Counted from the stretch's first letter, positions 53,101 to 62,210 are shown. The stretch is DNA of 64,000 bases from Sphingomonas alpina (GCF_014490665.1 NZ_CP061038.1:3162001-3226000); one strand, 5' to 3'. Notes: generated from the letters alone by a model not told the origin. A program made the numbers and translations.

Positions 53101-53325
53101 ATCAGCGATGGAATATCGCGCGGGCACATGGTTTTCGGCCAGAAAGCTGTCGACATAATTGGACGCAATCGTCTTGCGCTGAGTCCAGAGCGCCATCAGA
53201 GCGCCGAGCAGAACCAGCGCGATGACCGCAATGATCCGCGCCCCACGCCCCAGCCTGGGGAGCGCACGGCGGCGCCTCCGGCGCTCCGGTGCGGCGTCTG
53301 GCAGGTCAACTGGGTCAGCCGTCAC
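50080..53325 (-). CDS. ydbH: YdbH family AsmA-like intermembrane lipid transport protein
   Basis: Protein of 1081 residues: one N-terminal membrane anchor (IIAVIALVLLGALMALW, about 30-47) followed by a very long beta-rich part with repeated NGRLGGGAT/GxxxL strand patterns, as in AsmA-like (TamB, YhdP, YdbH) proteins that form a hydrophobic groove across the periplasm. C-terminal MNGPLAGEMITEVRFAGVGQGDGAKRNFLFDRLQKLPFVFNVRITAPFRQLIDSAQSF is the YdbH/DctA-YdbH signature. In operon with ynbE and ydbL. Confidence 0.87.
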   Translation of the reverse strand: MTADPVDLPDAAPERRRRRRALPRLGRGARIIAVIALVLLGALMALWTQRKTIASNYVDSFLAENHVPARYSIADLGFDRQRLTNVVLGDPAHPDLVADWIELRTNVGFSGASVDAVRAGHVRLRGKLIDGKISLGALDRLLPAPSGKPFALPAIGLDVADGRMRLETPHGVIGLKLSGRGRLDDGFAGTLAAVSDRLDAGSCIAEKPAAALKIRITKARPSLTGPVRAVAVTCGDTRVAGLGGDLGLALSETLDRWTGKARLAVATVRHPQAQLAAISGTIGFAGTAAETKGRVDLAASRFGSAVASGSSLAIAGDYRIASQSGFTGTIGAGTVALAKSYLAPIGQLATMGQGTPVGPIVAQLAKAAITAGNAFSVNGDVAAVIGGNSGRVDVSKVALSSPSGLEATLDNAALSYGWPKDGVRIAGQLDIGGGGFPLMSATLAQSAPGKPVTGVATLRQPYTANGASLALTPVRFSATPGGNTRVSTRATLSGPLGDGRVDGLSVALDGAWNGGSRLLLNPVCTPLSFQRLAVSGLVLRPASLDLCPVGGALMRLDNGRLGGGATIAAPRLAGNLGSTPVTLAAAGSRITLGDTGFGLTDLAVRLGTEERLTRLDFATLDGRLDGNIVRGSFAGGAGQIGKVPLLMSAAAGDWTLEGGRLGLHGAMSVADAEPDPRFKPLAARDVVLTLVDSKIAATGTLVHPEKGVQVATVAIVHDLSDGAGKADLAVAGLNFNDKFQPDELTRLTFGVIANVAGTVAGTGQIRWNADAVTSDGVFRTANVDLAAAFGPVTGIAGEIHFTDLLNLESAPGQVVTIKTINPGIPVNEGRIVFRTLAGTRVQVESGDWPLAGGQLVLEPTLLDFTEAQQRRMTFRVTGMDAGKFLQQFDFDNLNATGTFDGSMPMIFDQAGGRIENGHLTMRAGGGTVAYLGEVTQEDVGFWGNLAFQALKSLRYRNLEVIMNGPLAGEMITEVRFAGVGQGDGAKRNFLFDRLQKLPFVFNVRITAPFRQLIDSAQSFYDPKRLIERNLPALIEEQKKRATPPQGTPPIQAPRLPPGSPGPFSLKKAGPCHDRCSDLETK

Positions 53326-53419
53326 GCCGTTCGATACTCCTGGATGGCGTCACGACTGGGCCTAGAATAGACGCTTGGCCGCTTCGCGCAATTGCGCAGC
53401 CGCCGCCAATGGGTAATTC

Positions 53420-54124
53420 ATGGAACAGATGAGCGTTCCCGACCCCGATACAGCCGGTGATGCTACCGGCCACCGCGCCCGCTTGCGCAAGCGGCTCAAC
53501 GAGCATGGCGGCGATGGGCTGCTGGATCATGAACTGATCGAATATCTCCTCGCGCTCGCCATTCCGCGCCGCGACACCAAGCCGCTGGCCAAGACATTGC
53601 TGGCGGAATTCGGCGGCATCGGCGGGGTGCTGGTGGCCGACCCGACTTCGCTGGCGCGCATCTCGGGCATGGGCGAAACCGCGATCGCCGCGATCAAGAT
53701 CGCCAATGCCGCCGCGCTGCGCATGCTCCAGGCCGAGGTCAAGCAGCGCCCGCTGCTCGGCAACTGGCAGGCGCTGCTCGATTATCTCCATGCCGATATG
53801 GCACATCATTCGATCGAGCGCGTGCGGGTGCTCCACCTCAACACCCGCAACATGCTGATTCGCGACGAATTGATGAGCCAGGGGTCGATCGACGAAGCGG
53901 CGGTCTATGTCCGCGAAGTGATCCGCCGCGCGATCGAGCTGGGCTCGGCAGCGATCATCCTGGTGCACAACCATCCAAGCGGCGACCCGACCCCGAGCCG
54001 CGCCGATATCGACCTGACCCGCAACATCGTCGAGGCGGGCAAACGGATGGGCATCGCGGTGCATGATCATATCATCATGGGCACCAGCGGACATGCGAGC
54101 CTGAGGGCGCTGGGGCTGATATGA
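53420..54124 (+). CDS. radC: RadC family JAB-domain protein
   Basis: Protein of 234 residues: N-terminal UPF0758 helix-hairpin-helix domain (LLDHELIEYLLALAIPRRDTKPLAK...LARISGMGETAIAAIKIA) and C-terminal JAMM metalloprotease-like domain with E-x-n-H-x-H-x10-D, here VHNHPSGDPTPSRADIDLT (His-x-His at about 196). Despite its name its role in DNA repair is doubtful; homologues occur in many mobile elements and chromosomes. ATG at 53420; ATG at 53429 is possible. Confidence 0.92.
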   Translation: MEQMSVPDPDTAGDATGHRARLRKRLNEHGGDGLLDHELIEYLLALAIPRRDTKPLAKTLLAEFGGIGGVLVADPTSLARISGMGETAIAAIKIANAAALRMLQAEVKQRPLLGNWQALLDYLHADMAHHSIERVRVLHLNTRNMLIRDELMSQGSIDEAAVYVREVIRRAIELGSAAIILVHNHPSGDPTPSRADIDLTRNIVEAGKRMGIAVHDHIIMGTSGHASLRALGLI

Positions 54125-54253
54125 GCCGCATGGCTGGAAGCGCCTTGCGGCGCGACACGTTGCATTGACCAAGCTTACACGACCGCCAAGGTTCATTGCG
54201 GACAGTGCCGGAAGAGATTATCTTTCGATCCGATAAGCTTGGGAGAGAAATCG

Positions 54254-54547
54254 ATGTTTCGCTCGATTATCGTCATCGCTGCAGTGGCGGCATTGCCCGC
54301 CCCGGCCGTTGCCAAGAACAGTGTCCTGGCCGCGGCGGACCAGGATCGTGTCGTCTGTGTCCCTAAGCGTGACGCCGCCGGCAAGCGGATCGGCGGCGAG
54401 TTCTGCCAGACGGGCCGCGAATGGGAAATCGCCCTGACCAAGCTCCGGCCGAAAAATGCCGGGTGGTCCTCCGTATACAATAAAAGCGCCTATCTTGCGG
54501 GCCCTGGCTATTACCAGACAGATTTCAGGCTTGTGGCGCACCGCTGA
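54254..54547 (+). CDS. Small exported protein
   Basis: ATG at 54254 preceded by GGGAGAG; signal peptide MFRSIIVIAAVAALPAPAVA, then a basic mature part of about 77 residues with two Cys (RVVCVPKRD, EFCQTGREW). Small sphingomonad-type exported protein of unknown function. The mature part ends in YYQTDFRLVAHR. Confidence 0.7.
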   Translation: MFRSIIVIAAVAALPAPAVAKNSVLAAADQDRVVCVPKRDAAGKRIGGEFCQTGREWEIALTKLRPKNAGWSSVYNKSAYLAGPGYYQTDFRLVAHR

Positions 54548-54638
54548 TCGGGCGTCCTGCGCGCATAGGCATTGAAGAGCGAGCCAAATGCGGCGCTGGC
54601 TGATTCGAAGTTTCCGGAATTGGCTCCCGGAATCAGAA

Positions 54639-54668
54639 CGGCCGCCATATCCTGGGATATGGCGGCCG
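54639..54668. terminator. Palindromic terminator between two convergent small genes
   Basis: CGGCCGCCATATC-CTGG-GATATGGCGGCCG, 13-bp perfect stem with a 4-base loop. T-runs are short, but position between converging genes makes a bidirectional terminator likely. Confidence 0.6.
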
Positions 54669-54699
54669 CCCCGGAGGGACATTTCCCTGACGCTAGCGG

Positions 54700-55254
54700 T
54701 TAGCCCTGCGACAGGAAGCCCGTCAGCTCGGTCTTCGAAACCGACTTGCTCTTGTCGGCATCGGCGGTGGCGAAGGCCTGGCCGATCCACTTCTTGACCT
54801 CGGCACTGTCCGACTTGGTTGCCGGATCGCTGGCAGTCTTCAGCGCGACCATCCACGATGCGAACTCGGTTTCGCTGAGATCGCCATTCGCGTCCTTGTC
54901 ATAAGACGGGAACTCGGTGTTCACGACCTGCGCGACCTGTTCCGCCTTGCTGGTGGCGGGTGCGGGCTGCTGCGCGACCGCCTGTTCGGCGGGCGCCGCA
55001 GCAGAATCCGTCGGCGTGGTCTGCGCTACGGCAGAATCTTGCGCCGCCGGCGTGCCCGTGGCGGCCTGATCGGTCGCTGCCATTGCATCAGGCGCAGTCT
55101 GGCTCTCGGCAGGAGCCGGACTTGTTGCAGTCTGCGTCGTCGGTTGCGAAGTTGTTGCTGCAGGAGTTGCAGGATCGCCCGACACCGGCTTATCTTGAGC
55201 CAGAGCAGGAACAGTAATAGTCATCGCACCGGCAAGAAGAATATATTTCAACAT
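54700..55254 (-). CDS. Exported EF-hand calcium-binding protein
   Basis: ATG at 55254 opens a signal peptide MLKYILLAGAMTITVPALAQ. The protein of 184 residues then has a Thr/Ala/Pro-rich linker (about 25-110) and two EF-hand loops DKDANGDLSETEF and DADKSKSVSKTEL near the C-terminus. A calcium-binding periplasmic or surface protein. Divergent from purB. Confidence 0.82.
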   Translation of the reverse strand: MLKYILLAGAMTITVPALAQDKPVSGDPATPAATTSQPTTQTATSPAPAESQTAPDAMAATDQAATGTPAAQDSAVAQTTPTDSAAAPAEQAVAQQPAPATSKAEQVAQVVNTEFPSYDKDANGDLSETEFASWMVALKTASDPATKSDSAEVKKWIGQAFATADADKSKSVSKTELTGFLSQG

Positions 55255-55460
55255 GATTTCTCTCCGAATAAATAGTATCGGAATGCTCGATGGCGTTATC
55301 ACTACCCTCCAGAGCACTCAAAGGTATCAACCTCCCACTATCCAGATAGTTCATATTTTCACGATTTGAAGCGTCGGCTCGTCCCTGCTAACGCGCGCTT
55401 CATCGCGAGTCCGTTCGCGATTCACGATGAACAGAACTCCGATTTTCAGGAACCGTTGCA

Positions 55461-56762
55461 ATGGTGCCACGCTATTCCCGCCCCGACATGGTCGCTCTCT
55501 GGACTCCGGAGGCCCGATTCCGCATCTGGTTCGAGATCGAGGCGCATGCAACCGATGCGCTTGCCGAACTCGGCGTGGTGCCAAAAGAAGCCGCCGCCGC
55601 AATCTGGGCCAAGGGCGCGTTCGAGGTCGACCGCATCGACGAGATCGAGCGCGAGACCAAGCATGACGTGATCGCCTTCCTGACCAACGTTGCCGAGCAT
55701 GTCGGCCCCGAAGCGCGCTTCATGCATCAGGGAATGACCAGCTCGGACGTGCTCGACACCTGCCTTGCGGTGCAGCTCGCCCGCGCCTCCGATATCCTCA
55801 TCGCCGATATCGACGCGCTGCTGGCGGTGCTGAAGCGCCGCGCGGTCGAGCATAAGCTGACCCCGACGATCGGCCGCAGCCACGGCATCCACGCCGAACC
55901 GGTGACCTTCGGGCTGAAGCTGGCTCAGGCCTATGCCGAATTCGACCGCAACCGCGCGCGCCTCGTCGCAGCGCGCGCCGACATCGCCACCTGCGCGATC
56001 TCCGGCGCGGTCGGCACGTTCGCCAATATCGACCCGTTCGTCGAAGCGCATGTCGCGGAGAAGATGGGGCTGAGCATCGAGCCCGTCTCGACCCAGGTCA
56101 TCCCGCGCGACCGCCATGCGATGTTCTTCGCAACGCTCGGCGTGATCGCCTCATCGATCGAGCGGCTCGCGACCGAGATCCGTCATTTGCAGCGCACCGA
56201 AGTGCTCGAGGCGGAGGAATATTTCTCGCCCGGGCAGAAGGGGTCGTCGGCGATGCCGCACAAGCGCAATCCGGTGCTGACCGAAAATCTCACCGGCCTG
56301 GCGCGCATGGTGCGCGGATTTGTCACGCCCGCCCTGGAGAATGTCGCGCTGTGGCACGAGCGCGACATCAGCCATTCCTCGGTCGAGCGCTATATCGGCC
56401 CCGACGCGACGATCACACTCGACTTCGCACTCGCGCGCCTGACCGGCGTGATGGACAAGCTGGTCGTCTATCCGGCGCGGATGGAGAAGAATCTCAACAA
56501 GATGGGCGGCCTGGTCCATTCCCAGCGCGTGCTGCTCGCGCTGACTCAGGCCGGGGTCAGCCGCGAGGACGCCTATCGCCTGGTCCAGCGCAATGCGATG
56601 CGGGTGTGGGAATCGGACGGCGCACTGTCGCTGCAGGAATTGCTCAAGGCCGACCCCGAAGTCACCGCGGCCCTGTCGGTCGCCGAAATCGACGACAAGT
56701 TCGACCTTGGCTATCATCTGAAGCATGTCGATACGATCTTCGCGCGCGTGTTCGGCGAATGA
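55461..56762 (+). CDS. purB: Adenylosuccinate lyase
   Basis: Cleaves SAICAR to AICAR and adenylosuccinate to AMP in purine synthesis. The 433-residue protein starts MVPRYSRPDMVALWTPEARF; it has THDV-like KHDVIAFLTNVAE (catalytic His), the HGMTSSDV-like MHQGMTSSDVLDT, GRSHGIHAEPVTFG (second His) and the fumarase-superfamily signature QKGSSAMPHKRNP (about 258-270) with the catalytic Ser loop. Preceded by a purine-rich site, no operon partner recognised. Confidence 0.96.
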   Translation: MVPRYSRPDMVALWTPEARFRIWFEIEAHATDALAELGVVPKEAAAAIWAKGAFEVDRIDEIERETKHDVIAFLTNVAEHVGPEARFMHQGMTSSDVLDTCLAVQLARASDILIADIDALLAVLKRRAVEHKLTPTIGRSHGIHAEPVTFGLKLAQAYAEFDRNRARLVAARADIATCAISGAVGTFANIDPFVEAHVAEKMGLSIEPVSTQVIPRDRHAMFFATLGVIASSIERLATEIRHLQRTEVLEAEEYFSPGQKGSSAMPHKRNPVLTENLTGLARMVRGFVTPALENVALWHERDISHSSVERYIGPDATITLDFALARLTGVMDKLVVYPARMEKNLNKMGGLVHSQRVLLALTQAGVSREDAYRLVQRNAMRVWESDGALSLQELLKADPEVTAALSVAEIDDKFDLGYHLKHVDTIFARVFGE

Positions 56763-56833
56763 GGAGAATCATTCGCGCCCGATACTGATTGATGTACGCC
56801 TTGGCGCATCAATCATTCGGGGCGAATGACGAC

Positions 56834-57688
56834 ATGGCGACGATCGGTGCTTCGGTAGGACTGGGCGGCTTCAATGACGAAGCCGATGTCATCACCGTTC
56901 AACATCTGCTCAACGCCTGCATCCCCACATTTGGCCTCGCGAGGCTGGTCGAAGACGGCGATTGTGGTCCGGGCACAATTCTCGCCATCCAGGCCTATCA
57001 GTCGAAAGTGCTCGGCGCAGCGCTTCCCGACGGCCGGATCGACCCCGGCGGCCGCAGCTGGGCCGCGCTGGCGGCAGGACAATGCCTCAAGCCGGCAAAG
57101 CCCCCCGCGCCGGCCACCAGGAGCGCCCCGCTCAGTGGGGCTGCGTGGTGGGACGCCAACCAGGCGAAATATCCCAACAGCAGCAAGCTCGCCGATCTCG
57201 CCTCGCCGTTTCGCGAGAAAGTGATCGCCTTCACCAATGCGCTAAAGGCCGGCGGTGCGCGGATCAGCGTGGGATCGACACTGCGCAGCCCGGTGCGCGC
57301 GAAGCTGATGCTCTACAGCTGGGAAGTCGCCAATGGCGAGCGTGCACCGAATGCGGTGCCGGTGATCCCGGGCTGCGCGATCAATTGGGATCATGGCGAT
57401 CTGGCCAAATCGAAAAAGACCGCGCGCGAGATGGTCAGAAAATTCGGCATCGTCCGCAAGCCCTCGACCGGCCTGTCACTACACACCATGGGCCGCGCGA
57501 TCGACATGACGGTCAGCTGGACCGGCACGATCGTGGTAAAGGATGCAACCGGCGTCGAGCGCTCGCTCGATACGCCGCGCAGCGGGGAAAACAACACTGC
57601 ACTGCACGCGATCGGCGCAACCTACGGCGTGATCAAATTCGCCTATCTGCCAGCCGATCCACCGCACTGGTCCGACAATGGGCATTGA
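56834..57688 (+). CDS. Peptidoglycan-binding / M15-like endolysin-type protein
   Basis: Residues 1-90 form a peptidoglycan-binding-1-like domain (ADVITVQHLLNACIPTFGL...GDCGPGTILAIQAYQ). The C-terminal domain has the M15/VanY-like zinc pattern: SLHTMGRAIDMTVSW (H-x6-D) and a late PPHWSDNGH (H-W). It probably cleaves a peptidoglycan peptide bond, as phage endolysins do. 284 residues from ATG 56834; ATG 56792 is an alternative start. No other phage genes nearby and no signal peptide. Confidence 0.75.
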   Translation: MATIGASVGLGGFNDEADVITVQHLLNACIPTFGLARLVEDGDCGPGTILAIQAYQSKVLGAALPDGRIDPGGRSWAALAAGQCLKPAKPPAPATRSAPLSGAAWWDANQAKYPNSSKLADLASPFREKVIAFTNALKAGGARISVGSTLRSPVRAKLMLYSWEVANGERAPNAVPVIPGCAINWDHGDLAKSKKTAREMVRKFGIVRKPSTGLSLHTMGRAIDMTVSWTGTIVVKDATGVERSLDTPRSGENNTALHAIGATYGVIKFAYLPADPPHWSDNGH

Positions 57689-57820
57689 CGCTTCCGAAAC
57701 CATATCCCTGCCGTAACGATTGCGTTTTCTGCATTCGCGACTGTGCGCAACAATGTTGCACCGCAGCATAATAATTGTATTTCGGCCGGACCGGACTTAA
57801 CCGGTATTCGGAGACGACCC

Positions 57821-57907
57821 ATGCGTAGTTTGGAAGCCGTGGTCAGCAGCGTGCTGGCAGTTGCGGCCCAGGCGCTGGTGGTCGGGTTGGTCATCACGAC
57901 CTTCTGA
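57821..57907 (+). CDS. 28-residue hydrophobic small protein
   Basis: ATG at 57821, GGAG 7 bases upstream, TGA at 57905-57907. The peptide is MRSLEAVVSSVLAVAAQALV followed by VGLVITTF, one membrane span without charges after residue 6. A promoter-like TTGCAC...TAATAAT (57753-57777) precedes it and a hairpin follows. Size, ribosome-binding site and codon use support a real gene; conservation is untested. Confidence 0.5.
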   Translation: MRSLEAVVSSVLAVAAQALVVGLVITTF

Positions 57908-57920
57908 TCCATCAGCCGGA

Positions 57921-57945
57921 CCGCCCCTTCTTGCAGGAGGGGCGG
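57921..57945. terminator. Hairpin after the small ORF and the dnaK-dnaJ operon
   Basis: CCGCCCCT (57921-57928) and AGGGGCGG (57938-57945), 8 bp perfect. Lies between the converging small ORF and dnaJ; no T-run of note. Confidence 0.5.
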
Positions 57946-57968
57946 ACACGGCCGGGATCATCATCACA

Positions 57969-59090
57969 TTATCCCGCGACCGCTTTCTTCATCTTGTTGA
58001 AGAAGCCCGTGGTCTGCGGATGTTCCTTGCCCGTTTCGGTCGCACGGAATTGTTCAAGCAATTCGCGTTGGCGCGACGTCAGGCTGGTCGGTGTCTCGAC
58101 CTCGATCCGGACGACCAGATCGCCGCGACCTCGCCCTTGCAGCACCGGCATGCCGGCGCCGCGCTGGCGCAGCTCGCGCCCCGATTGGGTACCGGCCGGG
58201 ATCTTGATGCTGTGCAAGTCCCCGTCCGGCCCCGGGATGTGAATCTCGCCGCCCAGCGATGCGGTGGTGAAGCTGATCGGCGCACGCGCGAACAATGTCG
58301 TTCCCTCGCGTTCGAAGATCGAATGCCGGACAACATGCAGGAAGATATAGAGGTCCCCCGCCGGTGCACCGCGCGCGCCTGCCTCTCCCTCGCCGGTCAG
58401 GCGCACACGCGTGCCCTCATCGACGCCGGGCGGAATGTTGACCGTCAGCGTCTTGGTCTTCTCGACCCGGCCTTCGCCGTGACAGGCGTTGCACGGATCG
58501 CTGATCACCTGGCCCTGACCATGGCAGCTCGGGCAGGCGCGCTCGACCACGAAGAAGCCCTGCTGCGCACGCACCTTGCCGGCACCACCGCAGGTCGAGC
58601 AATTCTTCGCGCTGGTACCTGGCTTCGCGCCCGACCCGGAACAGGTGTCGCAGGCGGCCGAGACATCCACCGTCACGTCGGTCGATTTGCCCTGGAACGC
58701 CTCTTCGAGCGTGATTTCCATGTCATAGCGCAAATCGGCGCCGCGCCGCGGGCCGCGCTGGCCGCCACGCTGGCCGCCGCCCATGAACTCGCCGAAAATA
58801 TTTTCGAAGATATCGCTGAAAGCGTTGAAGTCCTGGCCGCCCCCACCGCCGCCCTGCCCATTGCGGAATGCCGCATGGCCGAACCGGTCATAGGCCGCAC
58901 GCTTCTGCGGATCCTTGAGGCATTCATACGCCTCGCTGATCGCCTTGAACCGGCCTTCAGAATCCTTGCACCCGGAATTCTTGTCGGGGTGATATTTCAT
59001 GGCGAGCTTGCGGTACGACGATTTGATCGTCGCATCGTCGGCGCCGCGCTCGATCTCGAGCAGTTCGTAGAAATCGACTTCGGTGGTCAT
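57969..59090 (-). CDS. dnaJ: Chaperone protein DnaJ
   Basis: Hsp40 co-chaperone. The 373-residue protein has the J domain (1-70, HPD at residues 34-36), a Gly-rich region with long [11 protein letters not shown], the zinc-binding central domain with four CxxCxGxG repeats ([36 protein letters not shown]) and the C-terminal substrate-binding domain. 67 bases after dnaK, in the same operon. Confidence 0.97.
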   Translation of the reverse strand: MTTEVDFYELLEIERGADDATIKSSYRKLAMKYHPDKNSGCKDSEGRFKAISEAYECLKDPQKRAAYDRFGHAAFRNGQGGGGGGQDFNAFSDIFENIFGEFMGGGQRGGQRGPRRGADLRYDMEITLEEAFQGKSTDVTVDVSAACDTCSGSGAKPGTSAKNCSTCGGAGKVRAQQGFFVVERACPSCHGQGQVISDPCNACHGEGRVEKTKTLTVNIPPGVDEGTRVRLTGEGEAGARGAPAGDLYIFLHVVRHSIFEREGTTLFARAPISFTTASLGGEIHIPGPDGDLHSIKIPAGTQSGRELRQRGAGMPVLQGRGRGDLVVRIEVETPTSLTSRQRELLEQFRATETGKEHPQTTGFFNKMKKAVAG

Positions 59091-59103
59091 ATTGGGCCCC
59101 CGC

Positions 59104-59141
59104 CCTCCCCGTCATCCCGGATGAATCCGACATGACGGGGG
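59104..59141. repeat. Palindromic repeat between dnaK and dnaJ
   Basis: CCCCGTCAT...ATGACGGGG arms enclose CCCGGATGAATCCG. Belongs to the dispersed GTCATCCCGGAT-type intergenic palindromes common in sphingomonads; may form a hairpin that tunes the dnaK:dnaJ ratio. Confidence 0.6.
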
Positions 59142-59157
59142 GTACGCATCTACTGAG

Positions 59158-61068
59158 TTACGCTTTCTGGTTGTCGTCGACTTCCGAGAACTCGGCGTCG
59201 ACCACATCTTCGGCAGGTGCCGCTTCGGCATCCGCGTCAGCCGCAGGCGACGCTTCCGACGCTGCCTGCTTCTCGTAGATTGCCTGACCGAGCTTCATCG
59301 CGACCTGCGCCAGCGCGTTGGTCTTTTCCTTCATCGCCTCGGGATCACCGCCTTCGACCGCGGTCTTGGCATCAGCGATCGCCGCTTCGATCTCACCCTT
59401 CAGTGTGGCGTCGACCTTGTCGCCATGCTCGGCAATCTGGCGCTCGGTCGTGTGGATCAGGCTGTCGGCATTGTTCTTCGCCTCGGCCGCCTCACGGCGC
59501 TTCTTGTCGTCCTCGGCGAACTGCTCCGCGTCGCGGACCATCTGATCGATGTCCTTGTCGCTGAGACCGCCCGAGGCCTGGATGCGAATTTGCTGCTCCT
59601 TGCCGGTGCCCTTATCCCGCGCCGACACATTGACGATGCCGTTGGCATCGATGTCGAAGGTGACCTCGATCTGCGGCACGCCGCGCGGCGCCGGCGGGAT
59701 ACCGACCAGGTCGAACTGGCCGAGCATCTTGTTGTCCGCCGCCATTTCGCGCTCGCCCTGGAACACGCGGATCGTCACCGCCTGCTGATTGTCGTCAGCG
59801 GTGGAATAGGTCTGGCTCTTCTTGGTCGGGATCGTCGTGTTGCGATCGATCATGCGGGTGAACACGCCACCCAGCGTCTCAATGCCGAGCGACAGCGGCG
59901 TCACGTCAAGCAGCAGCACGTCCTTGACGTCGCCTTGCAGCACGCCGGCCTGGATTGCAGCGCCCATCGCCACGACTTCATCCGGATTGACGCCCGAATG
60001 CGGCTCCTTGCCGAAGAAATCCTTCACGACCTGACGCACCTTGGGCATGCGCGTCATGCCACCAACCAGCACGACTTCGTCGATCTGGTTCGACTTCACG
60101 CCGGCATCGGCCAGCGCCTTGCGGCACGGCTCAAGCGTACGCTGGATCAGGTCCTCGACCAGCCGCTCCAGATCGGCACGCGTAATCGTCTTGACGAGAT
60201 GCTTCGGCCCATTCTGATCAGCGGTGATAAAGGGCAAATTCACCTCGGTCGTGGCTGCCGAGGACAGCTCGATCTTGGCCTTTTCGGCGCCTTCCTTGAG
60301 GCGCTGGAGCGCCAGCTTGTCCTTGGTCAGGTCGATGCCTTCGGCCTTTTTGAAATCTTCGGCCAGGAACCGCAACAGCTTGTCGTCGAAATCCTCGCCG
60401 CCCAGGAACGTGTCGCCATTGGTCGCCTTCACTTCGAATACGCCGTCGCCAATCTCGAGGATCGAGATATCGAAGGTGCCGCCGCCAAGGTCATAGACCG
60501 CGATCGTCTTGTTGCTGTCCTTGTCGAGACCGTAAGCCAGCGCTGCCGCGGTCGGCTCGTTGATGATGCGCAGCACTTCGAGACCGGCGATCTGGCCGGC
60601 GTCCTTGGTCGCCTGACGCTGTGCGTCGTTGAAGTATGCCGGCACGGTGATGACCGCCTGGGTCACCGTCTCGCCGAGATAGGCTTCGGCAGTTTCCTTC
60701 ATCTTCTGCAAGGTGAAGGCGCTGATCTGCGACGGCGAATAATCCTTGCCGCCGGCCTGCACCCAGGCGTCGCCATTCGCGCCCTTGACGATGGTGTAGG
60801 GCACCAGTTCGGTGTCCTTCTTGGTCACCGGATCGTCGAAGCGGCGGCCGATCAGGCGCTTCACCGCAAAGATGGTGTTTTCCGGATTCGTCACTGCCTG
60901 GCGCTTGGCCGGCTGGCCGACCAGTCGCTCGCCATCCTTGGCGAACGCGACGATCGACGGCGTGGTGCGCGCGCCTTCCGCATTCTCGATCACCTTGGGC
61001 TTGCCGCCTTCCATCACGGAAACGCAGCTATTGGTCGTGCCCAGATCAATACCGATTACTTTAGCCAT
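59158..61068 (-). CDS. dnaK: Chaperone protein DnaK
   Basis: Hsp70 ATPase. The 636-residue protein starts [20 protein letters not shown] and shows [42 protein letters not shown], the substrate-binding domain ([17 protein letters not shown]) and the acidic tail ending [15 protein letters not shown] at 61068. Preceded by a heat-shock promoter and followed by dnaJ. Confidence 0.98.
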   Translation of the reverse strand: MAKVIGIDLGTTNSCVSVMEGGKPKVIENAEGARTTPSIVAFAKDGERLVGQPAKRQAVTNPENTIFAVKRLIGRRFDDPVTKKDTELVPYTIVKGANGDAWVQAGGKDYSPSQISAFTLQKMKETAEAYLGETVTQAVITVPAYFNDAQRQATKDAGQIAGLEVLRIINEPTAAALAYGLDKDSNKTIAVYDLGGGTFDISILEIGDGVFEVKATNGDTFLGGEDFDDKLLRFLAEDFKKAEGIDLTKDKLALQRLKEGAEKAKIELSSAATTEVNLPFITADQNGPKHLVKTITRADLERLVEDLIQRTLEPCRKALADAGVKSNQIDEVVLVGGMTRMPKVRQVVKDFFGKEPHSGVNPDEVVAMGAAIQAGVLQGDVKDVLLLDVTPLSLGIETLGGVFTRMIDRNTTIPTKKSQTYSTADDNQQAVTIRVFQGEREMAADNKMLGQFDLVGIPPAPRGVPQIEVTFDIDANGIVNVSARDKGTGKEQQIRIQASGGLSDKDIDQMVRDAEQFAEDDKKRREAAEAKNNADSLIHTTERQIAEHGDKVDATLKGEIEAAIADAKTAVEGGDPEAMKEKTNALAQVAMKLGQAIYEKQAASEASPAADADAEAAPAEDVVDAEFSEVDDNQKA

Positions 61069-61151
61069 TTGGTCCTCTGACCCCCGTCGTTCTAAAAAAA
61101 TGCCTTCCGACCGCATCCCGATGATCGAGACACGATACGTTACAGAAGGCG

Positions 61152-61179
61152 ATATAGGGGGGCTTTCGCTTGCCGCAAG
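61152..61179 (-). promoter_or_regulatory. RpoH-type heat-shock promoter of dnaK-dnaJ
   Basis: On the minus strand CTTG (61179-61176), 17-base spacer, CCTATAT (61158-61152), matching the alphaproteobacterial RpoH pattern CTTG-N17/18-CYTATNT. Leader of about 80 bases before dnaK. Confidence 0.75.
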
Positions 61180-61226
61180 ATTTTCGCTTGCGTAGTTGGG
61201 GCTCAGCTTTCCCGAAGTGAGAGACT

Positions 61227-61670
61227 ATGATGCGCCTTGCGATCCTGCTTACCGCCGCTGCGCTGGTGCTCAGCGCCTGCTCGCCCCCTGCGGAAATCGA
61301 GGCGCGCGACGGCTATGTCCGCCTCGCTGCGGTGAAGGGACGCCCGGCCGCGGCGTATTTCACGCTCCATGGCGGCGCCTCGGATGCGACGCTGATGAGC
61401 GTCGATTCGACTGTCGCGATCAAATCCGAGATGCACGAATCGATGAAGGCCGGAGCCGGCATGACGATGAAACCGATCAGCGACTTGCCGTTACCGGCGC
61501 AAGGGACGCTGGCATTCACGCCCGGCGGAAAGCACGTCATGTTGTTCGACGTCAATCCGGGGATCAAGCCCGGTGCGGTCGTGCCGCTGACCTTTACCTT
61601 CACCAATGGCCAGCGGGTGGACTATAGGGCACGAGCGATCGGCGCTGGCGATCCGGCGCCCGAATTCTGA
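61227..61670 (+). CDS. PCu(A)C-type copper chaperone lipoprotein
   Basis: Protein of 147 residues with lipobox ALVLSAC (Cys about 18) and a copper-binding domain: TLHGGASDATLMSV, SEMHESMKAGAGMTMKPI (H-x-x-M-x...M) and GGKHVMLFDV (H-x-M). PCu(A)C proteins deliver Cu(I) to cytochrome oxidase or other periplasmic copper enzymes. Divergent from dnaK. Confidence 0.88.
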   Translation: MMRLAILLTAAALVLSACSPPAEIEARDGYVRLAAVKGRPAAAYFTLHGGASDATLMSVDSTVAIKSEMHESMKAGAGMTMKPISDLPLPAQGTLAFTPGGKHVMLFDVNPGIKPGAVVPLTFTFTNGQRVDYRARAIGAGDPAPEF

Positions 61671-61680
61671 GCGACGGACT

Positions 61681-62151
61681 TCATCGCAGTGGCAGTTGCG
61701 TGGTCGATTTGATTTCGGACAAGGCCACCATGGAATTGATTTCCTGGACCCCGGGCACCTGCGACAATTTGTCGAAGAAGAACCGTTCATAGGCCTCGAT
61801 GTCCCGGGCGACGATACGCAGCATGAAATCGACGCTGCCCATCATCACGAAGCAATCGAGCACCTCCGGAAAGCTTTGAATCGCTTCGGAGAATTCGGCG
61901 AGATTGGACCGGCCATGGGCGCTGAGCTTGACCTGTGCGAAGATCTGCGCGTTGAGGCCGACCTTACGGCGATCGAGCAGGCTGACCTGCGCCTTGATGT
62001 AGCCCGCCTCTTTCAGCTTGTTGATTCGGCGCCAGCATGGCGGCTGCGACAGGCCGACCATGTCGGCGATCTCACTTGTCGAACGCGAAGAATCAGCCTG
62101 CAGAATCTCCAGAATCTTCAGATCGAACTCATCCAAGTCATCAAGCATCAT
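61681..62151 (-). CDS. Lrp/AsnC-family transcriptional regulator
   Basis: Protein of 156 residues: N-terminal HTH (LDEFDLKILEILQADSSRST...EIADMVGLSQPPCWRRINKLKEAGYIKA) and C-terminal ligand-binding RAM domain (FVMMGSVDFMLRIVARDIEAYERFFFDKLSQVPGVQEINSMVALSEIKSTTQLPL). It is transcribed away from the leucine dehydrogenase gene and very probably controls it in response to branched-chain amino acids. Confidence 0.93.
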   Translation of the reverse strand: MMLDDLDEFDLKILEILQADSSRSTSEIADMVGLSQPPCWRRINKLKEAGYIKAQVSLLDRRKVGLNAQIFAQVKLSAHGRSNLAEFSEAIQSFPEVLDCFVMMGSVDFMLRIVARDIEAYERFFFDKLSQVPGVQEINSMVALSEIKSTTQLPLR

Positions 62152-62210
62152 TTATTCTTTCAATCTACAATCTACAATATTTTTATACTGAAATAGAGCC
62201 GATTTAGCTC

